DNA of 64,000 nucleotides, taken from the NCBI GenBank assembly GCA_018398805.1, contig JAGFBZ010002341.1, forward strand, positions 729,001 to 793,000, given 5' to 3'. Origin of the DNA: Hirundichthys speculiger (taxonomy: Eukaryota; Chordata; Actinopteri; Beloniformes; Exocoetidae). Each line of letters begins with the position of its first letter. Positions within the stretch are counted from its first letter, which is position 1. This document shows, piece after piece, positions 35,258 through 48,780 of the stretch. Below the pieces are notes generated by a model. It was not told the origin of the DNA and did no database searches. It saw only the letters and a program-made list of their open reading frames with translations. Both the position numbers and the translations under genes were made by a program.

Positions 35258-37040
35258 GCCTTTATCTGTTTTCGGCGTGACATTCAAATGTAAGCTGGTC
35301 TCCAGTCCGGCCTCGGCAGCTCCATCGTTCCAAACCTCCTTCTTCTCCTCTAAGCTTTACCGGCGTTGGACGTCCCTCTCCGTTGTGCTCGTGCCGCTGA
35401 CGGTTTGGGCGTGGAGTTGCATCCACCTAAAATCTGTAGTTTTTGGAAAAAAGACAGCGAGTGACAGGACGGGGCCACGTTAGAGGGAGCATCAGATTTC
35501 AGCTGAGTCCATAGCAAAACTTAGCGGTATATGATGTCATAACCCCGAAAAACCTTTGTTTAGTGTTGGTGCATTAAAGGAGACTTTTTATTTTTTCTCA
35601 AACTCCTGAGTCATGGTCAGACATCTGTGCCAGGTTTTGGTCAAAGTAACAGCGTCAGAGTGTGAAAACACCCTTCTCAACGATGAGTTTTTACTCTGTG
35701 CTGCTCATTTTAAGCCATTTGACTTCCCTCCAACTATTTATTTTACACGGAGCATCTCTTTGGAAACTGGTGCAAACTGTCTAAAATGAACCAGGTAGTA
35801 GATGCTCATACAGTATCAACAGGGAAAAAAAAGTATTAAAAGCTTTTTCCAATGGAAGAGGAAGTCTCTTGGGCGATAATCATCAGGATAACTCTGACAA
35901 CACACCCAACAGCCTGCTAATATGATCGTTTTTCTCTTTTTAAAACTGGTAAATAAAACTTAAAACTCTTATATTATGTAGTGGTGTTTGTCTCAAAGAT
36001 ATTTGTAAGAATGTGAAACAAAAAGCTCTTTTTCAATCCATTTTACTGTCAACTTTTTCAGTTCTTTCACTTTATATTTTTCCAATTTCATAGATGTTTC
36101 TGGTTTTTCAGAGGGACGGAGTAAAAGTCGAGGTTTCGCTCTACAGTTGTAGGATTTTGGACTTGACGTGTATTTCTTACACGTCCTTTAAATGAGTATG
36201 TATTGGAGCCGTTTGCCCTTTACATTTAAGAAATCTGACAACTTTATGTCAGTTCCATGAGCTTTAATATGAAAATCTTTTCCTTAATGAGGATACTTGG
36301 GCACTTAAATATGACCTTTTTATGAAATCCTTTCAAAAGAGCAAGGTATTAGATATAAATTGTTTTATACCTTAGTCACCTCGAGACTTAAGGTCACCCA
36401 GATGAAAAGATGAAAAGACTGAATTAGCTCGTGTTCAGTAAAAACTGGGTTAGAAATATTACTGAGTAGGAGAAAATGAAACCTTTCCCACGGTTTGTCA
36501 TGACATTGGACCTTCAAACGCTGTTGCCCATCATCAGAACACAGTCAGTTGTGGGTCTTCTGTATATCAGGGATGATAAATTATTACTTGGCTTCTCTTT
36601 AATCCCTCTCAAGATGATCTTGATCTGTTTTTGACCTGACTGCAGCAGGGGAGTTTCACTGTTTACGGGAAAACCTCCTACACTTTTATTTTTATTCCAT
36701 TTGAAATTCAAAATCCTCCTCTCACGCATGCAGCCGTTCCTGCCGGACCGGCAGGTGTTGGATGTCTGTCCGGCTGTTATCCGCGGCACTAAAACACGCT
36801 CTCAGTGCAGAGCAGCGACACAGAGGTCATATTTTAAATTGATTATTTGGTTTAAAATTGATAGTCAGTTTCAGTACCTTCTGAATTTCAATTCACTGGC
36901 TCCAGCCGTTTACTGAGACTTGTCTTCATTTTCCATCTCTCCACTCTGAACAGGAGGTCGCCTCCACAGACATACTCTCTGCATAATTCAGAGCCTCTCC
37001 TATCAGCTTCTGGCTCATCTACTTTTCTGTTATTTACTCT

Positions 37041-37043
<3 letters not shown>
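35258..37043. other. No gene seen; unassigned 1.8 kb
   Basis: Mixed AT-rich sequence. Small open frames only and no recognised repeat ends. Confidence 0.4.

Positions 37044-37077
<34 letters not shown>
37044..37077. repeat. (GT)n microsatellite
   Basis: About 17 uninterrupted GT units; ordinary vertebrate dinucleotide repeat. Confidence 0.95.
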
Positions 37078-37079
<2 letters not shown>

Positions 37080-37397
37080 CCGCCCTACCTCACAGCCTCA
37101 CAGCTCAAGATATCCATCTGAGGGTGGAAGTTGGGCCCTTTTGATGCTCTTAAGCCTTTGTGTAGGCAGCCAGTCTCATTTCAGGAGTGCCAAAGCGTGA
37201 GTCAGTATGTGGAAATCCAGTGTAGAATGCAGCCTACCGGACTCTCCTGTGTAATCGCTGAACCGTCGAGGTCGGGAGATTAAAAGGAGATCCTGTGATG
37301 GAGAAGGTGGTGCACATAGATGCGCCCTCTTAAGACATGTAATGTGATCTGTTATTGATGTAAGTCACTTGTCAACAGATGCTTTCCTCCGCGGGGG

Positions 37398-37416
37398 AGG
37401 TCAAAGGTCTGGGTCA
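37398..37416 (+). promoter_or_regulatory. Candidate nuclear-receptor site: DR1 plus third half-site
   Basis: The sequence AGGTCA-A-AGGTCT-GGGTCA contains a near-perfect DR1 (two half-sites with one base between), the preferred site of RXR heterodimers, PPAR and HNF4. A third half-site follows directly. The match is seen directly. Function is inferred, and such matches also occur by chance. Confidence 0.3.
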
Positions 37417-39183
37417 GCGGTGGAGGAAAATGCAGGAAGGTGTGTTACATCATCCCATTGATGGATGGCCCCTTTAACTTCTCTCATTCAGGAGGTCCCT
37501 GCACGTGGAACTGGCTGCATCTGTTATAAGGAAGTGAACTCAATCAATCATTCTTATGTCGTCGGGTGTGACAGAGGCGAGGGGGTCAGTGCTGTCTGGC
37601 GCTACTGAAATGGATATGGCATTGCAATGCTGTGCTGCATTTCTGTTGACCGGCTGTCAACTGCGCCTGTGCACCACCAATAGATCCTTTTGTTTTGTGT
37701 AATCAAGGTGTGAATGTGCATTCTTGCACCAAACCAGACACTGCAGTATTTAGTTTGATGAAACGATCCTACGTCACGAGTCCAGAGGAGATGCAGGGAG
37801 CATAAACCCACCAGCAGGCTTGTATGTGTTTGACTGCTGCTGCTGACACTAGAGAAGACACATGCTATGCCCTGTAATAATAATAAAAAAAGAAAAAACA
37901 AGTTTCAGAAATGTCCGTGACATGCTGTGGTCATAATTCCACAGCATCCGTTTCAGCCATGTCTTCATAACTCTGTTCATAATGATCAGTTTTAGATTAT
38001 CTCCACATGACTCTGTTTTTACTTTAGTGTGCTGTTTTAAAATGAAAGATTCCCATCCGCATGACTATGCGTTCGAAAAGATCTTAAACCATTTTATAAC
38101 CCTGTAAATGCATGTCACATTATACACTCACTGGGCATGCATGCACATATATGCACATGTAAATCTCTGCTGGAAGTAACCTCAGATGCAGATTGTTCTT
38201 ATGATGGCTTTCCTCCATCACATGAAGGCAGTTGCAAAATGAAATGCTGGACTAGACCACATAACAGCTGCTTAATAAGGAGAACAAGTCAGCAGGGCTT
38301 GCTCCTCTCTCCTCCTCTCCATGTTGTTGATGACACCGTTGTTAAGGCCTCTGTGTTATGTTCAGGTGAGGCTCGTATAATAAAGGCTTGGTGAAGCATG
38401 TAAAGATTTGTAGTGATCTAGAAGAGAGAGAAATCATGAAAGGACTCAAACGCAAAGTACCTATGTCACTATTTCCAAATGCTTTTGGTTTTGTCATCAT
38501 CATCAGACTGCAACAGTTCCACTTACAAGCTAAAATGACATCTGCAATGGAGCAAATGTTTTCAATTTTCAAGCCTTGAAGCCGCTGGAGTGGTGCAGAT
38601 GCTAGGTGTAACAAATGTGTTGCATTTCAAAATAAAAGCACATTGATGTGAACATAGCCGTGGGGGTTGGAGTCGGCCACTCAGCCCTTCTCCATCCTCT
38701 TTATTTCTTAAAGTTTGCCTCTTTGGAAATCTGTATTGCTCTACAAATTCACACCATCTAAGTTATGTACTTCTGGGGTGCTGCAAGCAAAACATGATAT
38801 GAAGTTGGGTGGAGATGAAAATGAAGAGGCTGGATACTGTGTGTGGTGTCATAATACCGTACAAGTCTGAAGTCATTCAATGAAATATTTTAGTATATGT
38901 GCTACCGCAGTAACACATTCAATAAAATATTTTAAGACCGAGTTGACCTACTTGGTATATGTGCAGCAAAAGTACTTGGTCACATTTAGGAATTGATCCT
39001 AATTGACCCTTTCAGAGGTCGGTTACCTAACGTTAATTTCACCTAGTCAAGTCAAGCAATCAGCTATTAGTGTCAAATATTCAAACGTATTTGTTTCTTG
39101 CTCTATCAAACATTTTAGCGTGACACTATGCCATTTCATAACACATTTTCTTTAGTCTCCTATGAACAGTTTTGGTTAGATGG
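37417..39183. other. No gene seen; unassigned 1.8 kb
   Basis: No transposon ends, RNA genes or coding domains recognised. Confidence 0.4.
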
Positions 39184-39480
39184 TGTCACGGGTATGAATG
39201 GACCCAAAGGCTGACTCACACTCAGGAGGCAGGCAGGTCAAAATTAAATGGAAATAAATAAACTTCAGTAACACAACTAACATTTCTGTGAGACTCTGAA
39301 AGCAGAAGAGTGGTGGGAACAAAAATAAACTTGGCTATAAAATGGTAAAACACAAAATAAAGATGAGTATCTAGTCTAAAGAAAACCTGCTGGAATATGT
39401 GAGGGAAGTGATGGCAACACAACAAACAAGAGCAGAACTGAAGAGGCCAAAACTCAGCTGCGTACGTTTGGACAAGTGAG
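39184..39480. repeat. Possible dispersed repeat fragment
   Basis: The opening GTCACGGGTATGAATGGACC, followed by ACTCAGGAGGCAGGCAGG and runs of AAATAAACTT/AAAATAAACTTGG, resembles a dispersed repeat I have seen often in fish sequences. I cannot name its class or define its ends. Confidence 0.3.
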
Positions 39481-42400
39481 CTTCAAAGTGACACTTAAAG
39501 ATGCCATGTGTAATTCAGGAGTGGAAGGATTAAAAACTGAAATAAAGTGTTCCCTTTTGAAGATCAGTGAAGAGACAGAGTCATAGATGGTCAGCACACC
39601 ACACCATAGAAGGATTATAAGACCATGGATTGATCCATCATCTAACCCAGTTCAGTAATTCTTTGTCGAGCCCTCTTCCTGCTCTAATTTTGTGAAGTAC
39701 TTTGACCTTTTTTATTCCCACCATCAGTATTGTGGTTTTAACGCTCCAGAGATGATGTCTGCATCAGTCGGGCATGAACACGAGAGTTCAGGGTTTATCT
39801 CAGGGTTTGTTAAACATCCTTTCTGGAATATCCCCAGGGAGACTTTTTGTATTTGAAAGGTTTTTTTTTTTTTTGTTGTTGCTTTTACGACAGAATCAGT
39901 TGTATGATGCAAAGTATATTCCACAGCATTACGTTAAGAATTAAGAAAAAAAAAATCTCCTTAAAATTGTTCTGCTGTTACATTTCTCCATGTCCTCGGT
40001 GACTGTCTTCCTCTCAAGTCTTTATGTGCTCACCTCCATCCATCTTCTCCACCTGTTTCATCCTGTCCAGGGTCACTGCGTCATTCACATAATCAGTTAT
40101 CAACTATGACTCCATATTTACCATTAAATTTTAAGTCTGTGTTCTTAAAATGCACGTTAGATGCAAACAAACAGTTTCTTGAGAAATAGCCATAAATAGC
40201 ACATCAGCTTGGTGCGTGGATACGTCAATTTTTCAAGTTAAATGACTTCAAACTGGTTCGTGTGCCGGCGCGAGTAAGTTATTACCGCACGTGGATACAT
40301 GCAGATTCATCAAACAAAACCTGGATGTTCACGAGGCGCCTGACGCAAACAAATCCCTCAGAAGAAGCGGCGGGTTTATGACTCTCACCAAAGTGTGTGT
40401 CATCTGTGAGTTAGAGCTCCCATCCACCACTTCATACGTGAGACATATTGCCGTGAAATTTAGAGAGCGCTGCCAAATGACCTTTTTTTTTTTTTTTTTT
40501 CCCCGCTACGAGAGGCAGGCTCATCCCAGTTTATAGCAAGAAGTGAGGTGCATCTGACATCTGCTTGAAAACGGAGCCCAGCAAGCATCTCGCTCCTTTC
40601 TTCTTTGTGGAAGATGTGAGACCCCAGAGACACGAGAACGGCAAAGCTGAGACAAGATTTGAACTCCCAAGTCAAATTACAAAAGGCAGATGACATTAAT
40701 ATCACAAAAGCTTTGGCAGCTCCTAAGTACATGCGAGGAGGCAGTGGGGAGGAGGCCTACATTACCCATCAGTCAGCCTTCCTCTCTCAACGTGCCCCCT
40801 TTCTTTCTGTCAAGCACGTCAGTTTTTCAGACAAATACTTGGGGGCCCTTGATAGGTTGCCTCCTTTACATGGAAACTGGGTGATCACTGGTACAGTTTT
40901 GCTTGGAGTAGAAGAAAGATGCTGTTGTCATGACATTTGTTTAGTTGTGTTGATTTTGCCCCCTACCACCACATAAACTTCTGCTCCTCTGCTTGATGCT
41001 CAGCTTTTTCTTTTTTCTTGGATGAATTTTTAAAGTGTGAAACCTCCGAAAGGGATTTTCCTTCCATATTTTACATTTGGTTATCTTTGAAGTTTACCGT
41101 ATTTCTCGTGTCATGCAGACTGTCACCGTTTGAATCAACTCCCAGGAAGCGTCATTTAATAACCCGACGGCTGTGATTGGAGGATAAGGAGTGTAAACAT
41201 TTGTTAGGGACCAGCACGATGCGAAGCAAAGCAGCTTTGAATTAAAACCGAAAATACTGTTGCAGAATGGAAATCACTGTTTGCATGGGGTCAATAGACG
41301 TACATCAAAATAAAGTGCTGTTTTAAGCCTCCTACAAGACTTAAAAATGTCATCCCACTTAAATGATAGCATGGAAAGGGTTTCTACAGACACATTAAGG
41401 TTATTCCAACTTTGTAAATGTACAAACAGCGAATAAAATGGACTGTTTGTACAGACCTCTACGCCCGGTCACAATCATGCGCTCAAAAGTCGATACTAGT
41501 CAACTAGCGTTGTTGCAGAAATTATATTGTGCAGAAAATATTAACAGAAGAGTGAGGAAATGAATCTTGTGCACGCTGCTGGCTCTGAATGTTTCGCGTT
41601 GTGCATGCAGGGCCGGAGTGGAATTAAAGTTTGGGAGTTTTTTAAACAGGACTTCTTCTTTTTGATGTGTAGGAAATAGGATCAATTAGCCATAAGTTAA
41701 CTTCCTTACAGTGTTATTTAAGTTTAATTAAGGCTTATTGCTTCACTGTATTGGAAGCGGTGCGTTGGCTAGGCAGCTTTGTTTATTAGAGCCTCTCTGT
41801 CAGCAGACGTAAAGATTTGTTTTTCCTGTAGTGTTCCTGAACAGGCAAGATGCTTCAGCTTCTAGTCATTAAGCTATTCATTAAATAACTTTAACCTGTA
41901 ATCGTATTTTTAACTTGAGCACATATTGAAGTGGCAATGAAGTGCGTTAAATGTATATATTTGACCTGTGCAACTACATCTCACTGGAGTACTTATTCTT
42001 ATTGACATGATAGATCTCTGTTGTCCTTGGAATCTACAGTGTAAAGATCACAGTCCTTCAGAGTATCATCTGTCTTTGTACCTTGCAAAGGTATGTTTTT
42101 ACTGCAATTACTATGAGCTGCAAAAATTAAATGAAAAATATTTTGTGCAAATTTCAAATCCAAAAGGAATAATTTGTTCATTTACGTATATAGTGCACAG
42201 GAGGAAGGGAGGAAAAAGATGGCAACTTTCCTCATCGAGCAAAACTAGATAAGCCAAAATCATTGCAAATGAATTATTTACAAGCGAGGAGAGTGTGGGA
42301 GTTCAACTGTCAGACCAGACTGGTCAGATAGACTCCAGTAGGAATCTGGGGATCCCTTATCACCCAAAATGGATGTCTTACCACGTCTGTGGAACTTCAC

Positions 42401-42680
42401 ATTACAGAATAAACAGAAAATTGTGAAGCTTTCTGCACAGGGGACAGTAGGCTATCTAAGGCTGCTTTCACACTACAAGATTTTCAGCCCCTTGTTCTGA
42501 AATGGGTCAGGGCAAATTGATAGTCAATTGGTGGTCACCTGTTGGAAAAACTAACAAAAAGATCAGATCAGAGATGCTCAGAGCCGTGGGAACATATTCT
42601 CAGCAGGGGATGCTAGGAGTCTGAGACAGCCTCTGTGCTATGTATCAACTATATAGTTGTCAACTATATAGCATATAACC
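39481..42680. other. No gene seen; unassigned 3.2 kb
   Basis: Contains T runs at 39860-39872 and 40482-40500 and small open frames on both strands without recognised domains. A palindromic CAACTATATAGTTG with a partial repeat lies at 42647-42672. A possible inverted pair of AAGGCTGCT words at about 42458 and 43255 could bound an old element, but it is weak. Confidence 0.35.
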
Positions 42681-43110
42681 TGAATAAAAACCAAAGTCAA
42701 ATTTAAATTCACTGCTGATTTAATCACAATGAACCGCCTACATGGCTCAAAAAATTCAACTACACAACTTCAACAATAATATGTGTTACATAGCTGTTTA
42801 GAAACGACAAAATCTTTCAACCCGACATGACAGACAGCAGATCAGTTCACAAAGAAAACCCAAAATGGACTTTACATTCACCGCTGATTTAGCTACTAAC
42901 AATGAACCGGCCATAGAGCCTGCAGTAATTTCAATTTCCACAAAAAAAGAAGCCATATGCATTACATGTTACCAGAAACAAAAAGAACATTTTGCAACAC
43001 ATCAGTTCTCAATGAAAACCCAAAATGAATTTTAAATTCACCACTAAATAACCAGATGATTGATAACAATAAACTGGCCACAAAGCCTTTAAAAATCTCA
43101 ACAAAAAAAA
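42681..43110. repeat. Diverged tandem repeat, three units of about 160-170 bases
   Basis: Three related units start near 42681, 42854 and 43012. Each contains a GAAAACCCAAA-like block, then TTTAAATTCACCGCTGATTT, then AACAATGAACCGGCC and a CTCAAAA or CTCAACA end. Divergence is considerable, so this is an old local duplication or the core of a decayed element. There is no coding content. Confidence 0.7.
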
Positions 43111-44555
43111 TTTAATGAAACAGGAGCAAACTGTGCCACAGAGTCAGTGTAACTGTCCATGGTACTGATCTGACAGTAGTTTGGCTCAGCTGAGCTGTCC
43201 ATGGAACTGTGGTGCTGAACATCGTGCGTAGAGGACGCAATGCACGGCAGCAGCCTTTAAAAGGAAAAGTGTCTTACCGCCTGCATTTACAAGACTTGGA
43301 GTTCTGTCAGCTGGGTTTCTTGTTTTAATAACAATGGTATTCACTCTCAATACGATATGCTCTTCATAATTAATCATTAGTAGGGTAATTGATGAATAAA
43401 CGGTGATGCCCTCTTTTTGTTATATTGTGTTTTTTGTATTGCTGGCTTCTATAATTATAACGTCGTCATGGTGGATTAAGTAGTTAAATCCGCACTGAAG
43501 GTCCAAGTTTCAAACGCACTCCCACTGAATAATACTATAATAAACATTAAACCAGACCACCAGAAGTTATAGTAAATTTTAAACATTTTATTTTTTCCTC
43601 CCACATTTTTTTTCTTCTTTTTTCCAATGTTTTACATTTTTGAGGCATCCCCAGCACCCCCACTTCCTGCGGTACTGGAGATGCTCACTGTGCCACAAAC
43701 TGTCACCAAACCATCTTGACGCATCACTGGAAAATGGATTTCTAAAATTCCAAACATCTGGAACTGTCATGGGAATCTCCGCATGAGCTACAGACAGTAA
43801 GAAAGTAACGTGGGCATACATGTTATGATCGGAAACCCACAGAGCAGTTGGGTGATGCAGTAAAACTTCAATAAGGCACAATACACCATGCCACTGCAGT
43901 GTTTTTTTTACTTTTTAATTTACAATTCGTTTTTTTTTCCTCACCTCCAACTTACTCTGTAACACAGACTATTCCTGCTGCCCACATGTGCCAATCATTC
44001 CTGTACTCATGCAGTCTTATTTCCTTTTTTTTTTTTTCCTGTTCTGAAGAAATCATCACATAAACAGCCTGCACCACTTCTTTATGCCCTTGGTCCATAA
44101 TCAAATAAATAACTCATGTTGTGCTCATGAGCATTTTCCACGTGTGTTGGCAAAATGTGCTTTGGAGTCCCCTTGAGTCGCTGTCAGAGCTTCCAGCATG
44201 TGACCTCGAGCTGCCAGTCAGTCCCTTAAAGCAGCACAGAGCCATTTTACGATGGTGTCTATAGCTCAAATGTCACACGGCTCAGAACAGAAGCTGTTCA
44301 GGTCAGTGAGAGTAGTTGCAGCAGTAGCGCCCTGCAGTGGCCACAAGCACCTGTTAGCGCCGCTCCACCAGAGATGCTTGGCCGCTGGTAGACCTTGTCA
44401 TTTTGCACATCAAGTTGGCAGGAAGTCAGACACAAAGATGACTGAGAGAATTTGGTGAAATTTCAAAATAAAACACAACCAGCAGGCTCCGACTTGCACA
44501 TCAACATTTACGTAAACCCGCGGAGACTTTGAGGGTGGAAGGGGTTTTAGAAGAG
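43111..44555. other. No gene seen; unassigned 1.4 kb
   Basis: Includes T-rich tracts at 43588-43625 and 44023-44037. Small open frames only. Confidence 0.4.
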
Positions 44556-44584
44556 ATTAAAGCGCGAATTGGCGAGGGATCACT
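44556..44584. mobile_element. Solitary end of the pogo-like family, copy B
   Basis: Only the right terminal region (TTAAAGCGCGAATTGGCGAG, then GGATCACTG) remains, followed by TA. It matches the ends of copies A, C, D and E. Confidence 0.75.
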
Positions 44585-45962
44585 GTAATACCACAGGTGT
44601 CCAGGATGGGAGCTGGAACTTTGTCTGTTTTTTACCAGTTGCCGGCCCAGACGATCCCTGCAGCTAGACAATACTTCATTAAAGTAAGCAAAAACATTCC
44701 TTCAGATGAAATTGAAATGTATTTTGTAACGTGAAGAAAAGTACTTTGTTTTGCTTTAAAGTGAACACCTCAACAATTTCAAAGAGTCCTGACAACAAGA
44801 CAGCGAGTCGTGTAGTCTGAACAGCACAGGAAGTCATCTGGAAGTCATCTATTGTGGAAGCAGCCAAACATGGTTAACGTTTTCAAGGATTATATTTGAA
44901 CCAAAGCCTCATCAAGTAGTTTTATTAAACAGCAACAGAACTGTGACAATTTAAAGTGAATGTTGAACACAGGAGCAGTCTTGCACACTATTTAAAATCA
45001 CAGAACTCAACTCTCCTGTGCTATTTTTTTTTCTTTCCCTTTATGGATGGTGAGAATCAGCCCCTTCATGTGAGCTTCTCAACGCTGAAATAGAACAGGT
45101 GCTCTTTGAACGTAGCATAGCATCCAACCCATGTTTTGCATTTTCACAAAGCTAATTTGCCGTATGATCAGTATACCGAGGCCACACAGTGATTTATTAA
45201 AAGTGGCCCGTGTGTTCTGCTTGGCATGCAGGATGCGACGGCCCAAAGCAGAGCAAGAATGTAAAAGAAATAACAGCTTTCAACGACTCTTCACTTGATA
45301 GCGGCACTGGTGGATTTTCATTCTTTCACATGAAGTGATCTCCAGTAATCATGATGTGAGAGCAGGCACCGAGGTGGCCTGGTTGGATGGCAGCAGCATG
45401 CTTTGATAAGATTAGGCTGAAGCATTACTGAGTAGGCAGAGGCACTCGCACATCAGTGAAGCAGAGTCAGAAAACCTTGGGTGGTGCGCTGGCGAGACGC
45501 TCCTCATCGTGTGCCGAGGCCAATTTTTGGCCGCCCGTCAAAAAAAATGCATGCAGGGAAATGAGGAGGAATGAACAGAACTGTGTGGCAACTTCAAAAG
45601 TGAAGTCTTCATTTTTTCCGCCAGCAGGTCTGCAAAGCATGAAAAGCACTGAATTGAATGTTTCTTCGAACTGGGTGAAAACAGTTTTTCAGTGCAGAAT
45701 GCCACCTTCCTTTAGTCGTTGTTTTGAGATTTTTCTTCCAGTCTCCACCTGCGCTTTGACAATCAAACTGCACATGTAACACTGGGTTAGTGGCACATCA
45801 ATACAAATGAAGGAAACAAAAGACCTTTCCGTTCAGGCCCTTTAACTTAAGCTGCTATAATGGAGATGAAAATGGTGTAAACGATCAAAATACAAACATC
45901 AGTTAAAAGTATGAACTATAAGAAGGAAAAAATGTAATCTTAGATGTGACGGCAAAAATCAT
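44585..45962. other. No gene seen; unassigned 1.4 kb
   Basis: A 107-codon frame at 45456-45779 has no recognisable domain and no clear splice context. No repeat ends found. Confidence 0.4.
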
Positions 45963-45964
45963 TA

Positions 45965-46666
45965 CAGTGATCCCTTATTTTTCGCGGTTAATGGGGACCG
46001 GCGCCCACCCTCGCGACATTCAAAATCCACGAATTGCACCTGGAGCCCCCCCGAGACTAAATAATGTGTTTAAAATATGTTTAAAAACCGCAAAAAAGTA
46101 GTGAGGCACTGCAGCGAAACAAGACAAAGGCTCAACTGTGGTCTGTTACCTTTACAGCCTCTGGTCTCTGAACTGTAGTAAAGAAACCGAAGGTATTGTG
46201 CTATTTTTGTCTCCTAATTAGTGGCTAACACGCTAACAACAACAAAACAAAAAGTCTGGTTTTCTCTGCATGGAACGAGCACTTTATTCTGGCACTGCAG
46301 GAACTTGTAACATCACACAGGTTGTATTGTTGGGCTCCTGTCGGTTAACAGAGAATGTAAATCTATACACGCTGGGCTGCTGTTGATGCTCACTACACTT
46401 TTCATCTAACCCCATTTTCATTCTGCCATCCCACAACACACACACACCATTAACCGTAAGGCACTCCATTACCCATAAGGCCACCTTCTTAAAGGGACCA
46501 GGCTGGCTCATAACATTTCTCCGCTGTGAGAGAACGCACACAACATCTTGTGATGTTTCCGCAATTTTTTTCTTGATTTTTTTTTTTTTTATATATTATA
46601 TATTTCTGAAAAATCCGCGAATAACTAAAACCGGAACTTAAAGCGCAAATTGGCGAGGGATCACTG
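45965..46666 (-). mobile_element. pogo/Tigger-like non-autonomous element, copy C
   Basis: Ends CAGTGATCCCTTATTTTTCG and GCGAGGGATCACTG, with TA at 45963-45964 and 46667-46668. The 702-bp interior matches copy A and contains the same minus-strand frame segment (SVYRFTFSVNRQEPNNTTC), here 85 codons long but with a different N-terminal part. Compared with A it carries an extra stretch containing AGCACTTTATTCTGGCACTG. No transposase. Confidence 0.88.
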
Positions 46667-46668
46667 TA

Positions 46669-47865
46669 ATTCCGATAAAGCAGAGTGAAAAGAAATTAAT
46701 GGAGAGCTGCTTTTTTTCCCGCTCCTTTTACAAACGCTCAACTATAAACTGCATTTGCACGCTTGAAATCTAAGCTCCAATTAGCAGACCGACACCACAG
46801 ATGTATCTATAGTAACCATTCTAAATTTATTTATAGAGCCCAACACAGATTTCACATTGATGCCCCCGTTACTGTCATCTGACCAGGTAATCTCTGTAGC
46901 ATAAGGTTTAGCTCATGTTTGGTTAATTAAGTCAAAAAAACACATCATCTCATGTTTACGTGGATCTGAGCATCAGTCTTCATCCGATCTTTACAACAGA
47001 CGTGTTTTTAAACTGAGTGAACTGTGAAATGCAAAGACGCATTCACTGTTTGTCTCTTAATTGGTGCCCGATCATGCGGCTGCGTGTGGGTTGTTTTTCC
47101 TCTCTTTAACTCTGTTGTCGACATTTTTTTCAGGTTTAATTAACCTCGGCTCTCCTCGTTCTGGGCCACGCTGACCACAATTCTCTTTTGGTTTGAGGGT
47201 GTTTAGAATTAATTGATACTCATTGGTTTGTTAATTTTTTTCTGCCGCTCTGTTTGGGGTTAATTGAAATGTTTGGGACCATTAACTTCTAAATCTACGG
47301 CTTTAGAAACAGAAAATCTCCAACTTTCAACACGCTAATTCTGCAGGAAGTGGGGAGTTTTTCATGCACGAAGGCTTTATTTCAGCTCTCTGGCACAAAC
47401 AACAGCCCTGTCTGAAGCAACAAAAGGAAACTATGAAAAGATGGCTTCATGTCCCAGTTATGAATTAGACCACGCTCGAGTCCGTTATCAGTGCGCTAAA
47501 ACGTTGTTTACCAGCCGTCTCCTGGCCGTTGACTGTCGTCTAGCAGAGGAGGCTTCAGGCAGGTGCTGTCTCTGACATTTAGACCCAAACCCACCCACCC
47601 CCACCCCACCCTCAATTGTCCTCTTCTGCTAATCCATCTTTTGTTCCCGATTAGCGATATCCCGGTTCCTCAGCTCTGACAGGGATGAACAGGCCATGTG
47701 GGGTGGGAACGGTGCCACAAATGAACAAGGACAATGCGGCGTCACTGAATACGCCGTCTAATTTCATTACGCTGACATGTCAGCGCTTGAGTGACTCCGT
47801 CTGTGTTCGTTGGGTTGACAGGAACTGCAGCTGATGCACGGCAGCGGTCAGTCGACTTTTCATTT
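46669..47865. other. No gene seen; unassigned 1.2 kb
   Basis: AT-rich left half and a C-rich patch at 47582-47612. No coding domain or repeat ends recognised. Confidence 0.4.
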
Positions 47866-48660
47866 CATTTTATTTTTTGATTCATTCCAGACATGTCAAA
47901 ACAATCTTTTAAAGCATAGACAATTTTAACACTTTCATGAATCTATGTATCTGAAAATGAATATATTTATAAAATAAAATATATAATAATGCATAAATCA
48001 ATATACACTGACACATGTGCATAACCATAATATAGACATATAGAACCTCTTGTAAATAAATCTAAATATTAAATGGACACAAAAAAGAAGAAATAAAAAA
48101 TAAACAAAATTTATACCCAATGTATACACACCGATCTATATACATACACATACATACCAATATGCAAAACACATATCTGGTTTAACATGTCTGAAATGGG
48201 TAGGAAGAAGTAAAACCTATTTATTCCTACTCCTTCTCCAATGTTCCATGATTACCCTTAAAATTTATCCGGTTTTTGAGGCCTTATCCTAAATTTTAGT
48301 TGTAATTTCATATCCAGATAGACATAGACATCTAACTACATCAAACACACTGATGTATCCCACCATGCTGCACTCTGACACCAAACCCACCCGAGCCCAG
48401 TCCCCCCCCACCAGCCCCCCATAACGATGGTGCAAGAGCAGAACCAAGATCAACCACATCAACACAAGCACCCAAACCCCCGACAGCAACACCCATGAGC
48501 CCACCCAGGCACCACCCACCGCCCTCCGCCAGACCCTAAGAACCCCCCACCCCAGTGGAAGCCCCCCCGCTGGGGCAGGTGGGGGGTGCCCACCCAACCC
48601 GCCCCAGCAGGGGTGAACCCCCGCCATGCAGCATTCAAAGAGCATATTGAATGGCTTTAT
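47866..48660. repeat. Dispersed repeat with AT-rich half and C-rich half
   Basis: The left part (47866-48230) is A/T-rich with phrases such as TTGATTCATTCCAGACATGT and GGGTAGGAAGAAGTAAAACC that I associate with a frequent fish retroelement. The right part (48370-48640) is extremely C-rich on the plus strand, like 23225-23440. The 163-codon minus-strand frame here is low-complexity Gly/Trp/Val and I do not call it a gene. The class is not determined. Confidence 0.45.
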
Positions 48661-48752
48661 TTTTCTTCTTCCTTTTCTTTTATGATAGAATACAGTCAAG
48701 TAGGCTTTCAGAGAGCAGTGGGGGAGAAGAGGCAGGTGAAGTGGGAGGCTGA

Positions 48753-48780
48753 CCCCCCCCCCCCCCCCACACACACACAC
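48753..48780. repeat. C16 followed by (AC)6
   Basis: A homopolymer and a dinucleotide tract back to back; simple sequence only. Confidence 0.95.

Noticed and set aside
42647..43280. Possible terminal-repeat element with AAGGCTGCT tips around the tandem repeat
   Set aside because: Nine-base match only, no flanking duplication; kept as a remark in the interval note.
48289..48780. 163-codon minus-strand frame, Gly/Val/Trp-rich
   Set aside because: Arises from a C-rich repeat and simple sequence; no domain.
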